17,716 bases of DNA, from positions 1-17,716 of the forward strand of contig JBPCJO010000034.1 in assembly GCA_051005235.1 (NCBI GenBank). Reading direction: 5' to 3'. Both the position numbers and the translations under genes were made by a program. The stretch comes from JALQXV01 sp051005235. Its GTDB lineage: Bacteria > Patescibacteriota > Saccharimonadia > Saccharimonadales > 2-12-FULL-41-12. Each line of letters starts with the position of its first letter. Positions within the stretch are counted from its first letter, which is position 1. The notes below the pieces were generated by a model. It was given only the letters and a program-made list of their open reading frames with translations. It searched no databases and was not told the DNA's origin. Positions 14,608-17,716 of the stretch are shown in pieces.

Positions 14608-14982
14608 ATGAAGTTTGATAAATCTACGACTGTAGCTGATTTACTAAAAGTTACCGATTTGCCGATAGTTGCTATAGACCAAAGCAGTATTTTCACCTTC
14701 GTAAACGTTGCGTTCACAAAAGAATATGGCTGGACTAGCGACGATTTACTCGGCAAGTCCGTGGTGGAAATAATGCCCGACCACATGCGCAGCGCTCATA
14801 ATGTAGGTTTCGCCCGTTTTTTGACGACGGAACATTCTGAGCTATTAAATAAGCAATTACCGCTAAAAGTCAAGTATAAAGACGGTAAGGAAAAGTTATC
14901 TAATCATTTTATTGTAGGCAGTAAGAGAAACGGTAAATGGCAGTTTGCCGCCATAATTGATTACCCTACAGAAAATGGCTGA
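14608..14982 (+). CDS. Stand-alone PAS domain protein with FixL-like His
   Basis: A 124-residue protein that is almost only one PAS domain: DLPIVAIDQSSIFTFVNVAF (17-36), EYGWTSDDLLGKSVVEIMP (39-57), then RSAHNVGFARFLTTE (61-75) and VKYKDGKEKLSNHFIVG (88-104). The MPxxxRxxHxxxxxRfl pattern is the same as in the FixL-type PAS subfamily, where the His binds heme; here it is His64, with Arg70 six residues later as in FixL. The residue matching the distal FixL Arg220 is Leu. The His also occurs in non-heme PAS domains, so heme binding is only possible. There is no output domain. The gene overlaps the histidine kinase by 8 nt, so it probably acts as its input partner. A GGGG lies 7 nt before the ATG. 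Confidence 0.85.
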   Translation: MKFDKSTTVADLLKVTDLPIVAIDQSSIFTFVNVAFTKEYGWTSDDLLGKSVVEIMPDHMRSAHNVGFARFLTTEHSELLNKQLPLKVKYKDGKEKLSNHFIVGSKRNGKWQFAAIIDYPTENG

Positions 14983-16069
14983 TATAACGTCTGATTCACT
15001 CTCGAAGAAACTCCTAGAAGTTCAGAGAAGCTTGGGTTGGATGGATATCGTGTTAGGCAGCATTACAGATGCGGTATATGTCACGGATAAAAATCAAAGA
15101 CTGATATTTGCAAACCAGTCCTTTTCAAATCTTTTGAGGGTACCAAGGGTATTTCTTCTCGGTAAAAACTTAGACGATGTGTTCTCTCCTCAGCTCAAGC
15201 CAGATCCACAAATGGAATTTCTGACCAACCCAGGCATACCGGAAGCCAATTCCGCTACTGGTGCCAACGTCTATAAATGGGCTCAAGATGACCAGCAATA
15301 TATATTTAAAATTTCCTATCGGATCATCCCCACAACCCGTCAGACTGTGTATATAGCTAAAGATATTACAGAAGAATATGAACTCTCGTTTATAAAGAGC
15401 AACTTTATCAATATTGCCTCACATCAGTTACGTACGCCTATGACAGCAATAATGACGTATGCTCATATGTTACATGACGGCATGGGAGGTGCATTAGATA
15501 CAAACCAGAAAAAGTTAACCAAAACAATCGTCAGTTCATCCGAGCGCATGATCGAACTTATTAATGACATCTTGCTTATAACGCGTATTCAAAACGGAGA
15601 TACAAACTTGCTCGCAAAAGACGGTTTACTGATAGACGTGCTTGTGGCCGTAGAATCTGAGCAACAGAATAAGATACAGAAGAAAAAACTGCATTTTGTA
15701 AAAGTTTACGGTAAAGGTATCCAAAAGATCACTTGTAATACTTTTGTAACTCAAGAAATAGTATCTAACTTGATAGCCAATGCCGTGCAGTATACTCCTG
15801 AAGATGGTTATATATCCATTAAGGTCAAACTACAAAATGGTCAGGTTGTAATAGTTATCTCCGATAACGGTATCGGAGTTCCTGCAAAAGATATACCTAC
15901 CATCTTTGACCAGTTTTCAAGAGCCCATAATGCTTTCGAAGTATTTAATGAAGGCACAGGTCTTGGTCTATATATTGTAAAAACGCTGATTAAGCAGGCT
16001 AAAGGCACTATTACTTGCGATAGCGAGTTGAACAAAGGTACAACTTTTAAAGTCACTTTTCCGGTTTAG
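14975..16069 (+). CDS. Soluble PAS-containing sensor histidine kinase
   Basis: Autophosphorylates on His and would pass the phosphate to a response regulator. The 364-residue product has, in order: a coiled start, a PAS domain (about 22-135, SITDAVYVTDKNQRLIFANQ), HisKA with SHQLRTPMTA and phospho-acceptor His150, and HATPase_c with N-box EIVSNLIANAVQYTPE (261-276), G1 SDNGIGVP (296-303), F-box IFDQFSRA (310-317) and G2 GTGLGLYIVK (327-336). No membrane segment exists, so it senses a cytosolic signal. I chose the ATG at 14975, which overlaps the PAS stop; a TTG at 14957 would add six residues. No response regulator is seen in the window. The free PAS protein encoded just upstream is the likely partner. 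Confidence 0.93.
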   Translation: MADITSDSLSKKLLEVQRSLGWMDIVLGSITDAVYVTDKNQRLIFANQSFSNLLRVPRVFLLGKNLDDVFSPQLKPDPQMEFLTNPGIPEANSATGANVYKWAQDDQQYIFKISYRIIPTTRQTVYIAKDITEEYELSFIKSNFINIASHQLRTPMTAIMTYAHMLHDGMGGALDTNQKKLTKTIVSSSERMIELINDILLITRIQNGDTNLLAKDGLLIDVLVAVESEQQNKIQKKKLHFVKVYGKGIQKITCNTFVTQEIVSNLIANAVQYTPEDGYISIKVKLQNGQVVIVISDNGIGVPAKDIPTIFDQFSRAHNAFEVFNEGTGLGLYIVKTLIKQAKGTITCDSELNKGTTFKVTFPV

Positions 16070-16107
16070 GGAGTCATTTAAGGCCCATTAAAAAAACGAA
16101 ATGACTC
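16070..16107 (+). terminator. Hairpin after the histidine kinase gene, possible terminator
   Basis: The inverted repeat gagtcattt (16071-16079) / aaatgactc (16099-16107) starts right after the kinase stop codon, with a 19-nt loop holding an A-run. No T-run follows, so it may be a weak terminator, an mRNA 3' end structure, or an operator for the protease gene downstream. Confidence 0.35.
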
Positions 16108-16154
16108 TTACGAAACCTCTCGTTCGCTTCACTCACTCTTACGGCAGGCTGTGC

Positions 16155-16160
16155 TATACT
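16155..16160 (+). promoter_or_regulatory. -10 box of the protease gene
   Basis: TATACT lies 24 nt before the ATG at 16185, so a short leader is expected. The leader holds a small inverted repeat, cttac (16162-16166) / gtaag (16173-16177). No strong -35 or Shine-Dalgarno site is seen. Confidence 0.45.
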
Positions 16161-16184
16161 ACTTACACGTTAGTAAGAACAAAA

Positions 16185-17716
16185 ATGAAAAATATAATTC
16201 GATTTGTAGCTGTCTTTGGAGTTGTTGCGTGCGGTTTACTATATGCAGATAGCCTAGCTGTTGGCACTCAAACACCAAACCAGACAACCGCACTGTCACT
16301 TGCTGATGAAGTGTCAATTGTAAGCCATGTCCTGGCTTCTAGCCGTACGCCAATAGGGGGTACAACATCACGACCATCTGTTACGGTTTTCCAACAAGGC
16401 AACTCGCCGGTCATTCATACCGAAAAAGGTAATTTTCCGCTGCGAACGTACAAGCCGCTGGCAGCGACTAATGACCCTCTGAGTGACCAATGGTGGACTA
16501 AGAAAACCGGCTTAGACCAGGTATGGGACGCTAAACCGGGTGTTTATCAAACCACTGTAGCCGTTATAGACACCGGAATCGCCTTAACTCACGAGGAATT
16601 TGCCGGCAGATGGGCAGTAAATGCCAACGAACAAGGTTCGACGACAGTTGAGAATCCAAGTCAGCAAAATTGCACCGATAAAAAACTTGCCTTAGACAAA
16701 TCCTGCAATCTTATAGATGATGATTATGATGGCATCGTTGATAATGAAACCGGCATCACTACAAAGCAAAACCCTTCCCGCTTAAACTGCACCGAACAGG
16801 GATTAGTGCTCGATAAGTCTTGTAATTTAATAGACGACGATGGCAATGGTTATGTCGATGATGTTCGTGGCTGGGATTTCATAAATAATGACAATAGTGT
16901 TCAAGCTGGTGAGGTTAACCCGGACGGCACTGGTACGAAGCATGCCACCCAAATGGCCGGCATTTTGGCAGCCAGCGGAAATAATGCCCGCGGTATTGCC
17001 GGAGTTAACTGGGCTACCAAAATTTTACCAATCCAGGCTATAGACGATGATGAATACGGCAATACACTGTCGGTAGCTCGGGCTATTCGTTATGCGGCTG
17101 ACCGCAATGTCGACGTTATTAACTTGAGTTTTGGTGGCAGCGAGGAAGACAGCTACTTGCGTGAAGCGATCCAGTACGCCCTAGATAAAGGTAGTGTTGT
17201 GGTCGCGGCTAGCGGTAATGACGGTTGCGACTGTATATCTTACCCGGCCCGCTATCCTGAAGTAATCTCGGTAGGCGCGGAAAGCAGCGCCGGCGGACCG
17301 GCTTCATCTAGCAGTTATGGCAATGAATTGGACGTGGTGGCACCTGGCTATAGTATGAACACCTCTTCGTGGAGCAAAACCAATCAAAGCCAACAATATG
17401 CAATAGCTGTAGCTGGAACTTCACTTGCGGCTAGTTATGTTAGCGGTTTATTGAGTCATGGTAAAAGTTATCAACCCGATGCCAGCTGGGCAGAGCTGAT
17501 TAACGCTATGCAAGCGAAAACCGACCATCCTGGCTTGGATGCAACCCTTCCCTTTTCGCCTAAGATCGGTTCCGGGTATGTTCGGGCGAATTCTTTTATT
17601 CAACGCCTGCAAACCCCCGATACACCTGTAATGCGCTATTATTTTGCACCTTTTACAGCTGGGCACACACTTGACAGCAATCAGATCTACCAGTGTGAGG
17701 ATGGGGACTTTCCTAC
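16185..17716 (+). CDS. Secreted S8 (subtilisin-like) serine protease, C-terminus cut by window edge
   Basis: An exported endopeptidase; 510 residues are visible and the frame is open at the right edge. It starts with a signal peptide (MKNIIRFVAVFGVVACGLLYA), with a possible signal peptidase I site after Ala21 or Ala25; GVVAC16 also resembles a lipobox. A pro-region of about 70-90 residues follows. The catalytic domain has the triad Asp129 (VIDTGIAL), His253 (GTKHATQMAG) and Ser413 (GTSLAAS), with oxyanion Asn345 (AASGNDG). The motif 2 Gly after His is Ala, and the motif 3 Pro is Ser417. Two copies of a 25-residue Asp-rich segment (162-186 and 201-225, both with C..C and LIDDD) sit between Asp129 and His253. 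After about 475 a further domain begins. It may degrade host or environmental protein. Confidence 0.93.
   Translation, partial: MKNIIRFVAVFGVVACGLLYADSLAVGTQTPNQTTALSLADEVSIVSHVLASSRTPIGGTTSRPSVTVFQQGNSPVIHTEKGNFPLRTYKPLAATNDPLSDQWWTKKTGLDQVWDAKPGVYQTTVAVIDTGIALTHEEFAGRWAVNANEQGSTTVENPSQQNCTDKKLALDKSCNLIDDDYDGIVDNETGITTKQNPSRLNCTEQGLVLDKSCNLIDDDGNGYVDDVRGWDFINNDNSVQAGEVNPDGTGTKHATQMAGILAASGNNARGIAGVNWATKILPIQAIDDDEYGNTLSVARAIRYAADRNVDVINLSFGGSEEDSYLREAIQYALDKGSVVVAASGNDGCDCISYPARYPEVISVGAESSAGGPASSSSYGNELDVVAPGYSMNTSSWSKTNQSQQYAIAVAGTSLAASYVSGLLSHGKSYQPDASWAELINAMQAKTDHPGLDATLPFSPKIGSGYVRANSFIQRLQTPDTPVMRYYFAPFTAGHTLDSNQIYQCEDGDFP

Noticed and set aside
14957..14974. TTG start for the histidine kinase six codons upstream
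   Set aside because: Possible, but the ATG at 14975 gives the compact 8-nt overlap with the PAS gene, and no Shine-Dalgarno site favours the TTG.
16185..16250. Protease as a definite lipoprotein
   Set aside because: GVVAC fits a lipobox loosely, but cleavage after Ala21 or Ala25 by signal peptidase I is equally plausible.
17448..17666. Minus-strand open frame opposite the protease
   Set aside because: It is antisense to a clear S8 catalytic domain and has no recognisable features.
1..17716. Alternative genetic code with UGA as glycine (as in Gracilibacteria or Absconditabacteria)
   Set aside because: TGA serves as a normal stop at sensible gene ends (2786-2788, 14980-14982), and conserved glycines are coded by GGN.

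Overview
The window looks like a chromosomal segment of a small-genome bacterium, most likely Candidatus Saccharibacteria (TM7) or a close patescibacterial relative. This is an inference from gene style: many short uncharacterised membrane and ligand-binding proteins, a UvrD-type helicase that seems to continue into a nuclease domain, and a compact overlapping glucose-6-phosphate operon. No marker gene proves it. TGA is used as a stop (trehalase, the small PAS protein), so a UGA-glycine code is not indicated. Genes are tightly packed. The longest gene-free stretch is 229 bases (2557-2785), and no rRNA, tRNA, CRISPR array, transposase or phage gene was seen.

Region 1 (1-4036, minus strand): a UvrD/PcrA-like helicase whose C-terminus runs off the left edge, then a spacer with two long perfect hairpins, then a cytosolic GH37 trehalase. 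Region 2 (4102-4656, plus): TsaC/Sua5-type threonylcarbamoyl-AMP synthase, divergent from the trehalase. Region 3 (4658-7476, minus): an alpha/beta hydrolase, a 348-residue polytopic membrane protein, a small HExxH zincin and a 184-residue membrane protein, probably one transcription unit. Region 4 (7541-9898): a 419-residue methyltransferase-like protein on the plus strand, facing a GAF-like protein and a PH-like protein on the minus strand.

Region 5 (9943-14061, minus): pgi, a 139-residue GH10 remnant, pgl and zwf, each overlapping the next. Pgi interconverts glucose-6-phosphate and fructose-6-phosphate. Zwf and Pgl send glucose-6-phosphate into the oxidative pentose phosphate pathway and give NAD(P)H. 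Trehalase nearby can supply glucose, although no glucokinase is visible here. The GH10 piece has only part of a xylanase fold and lacks the catalytic acid/base region.

Region 6 (14183-16069, plus, visibly more AT-rich by eye): a 114-residue protein of unknown function behind a near-consensus promoter, a free-standing PAS protein, and a soluble PAS histidine kinase overlapping it by 8 nt, with no response regulator in view. Region 7 (16185 to the right edge, plus): a secreted S8 (subtilisin-like) protease with a duplicated Asp-rich segment inside its catalytic domain; its C-terminus lies outside the window.

Several genes have a TATAAT-like box ending only 6-9 nt before the start codon. This suggests leaderless mRNAs next to others with clear Shine-Dalgarno sites.
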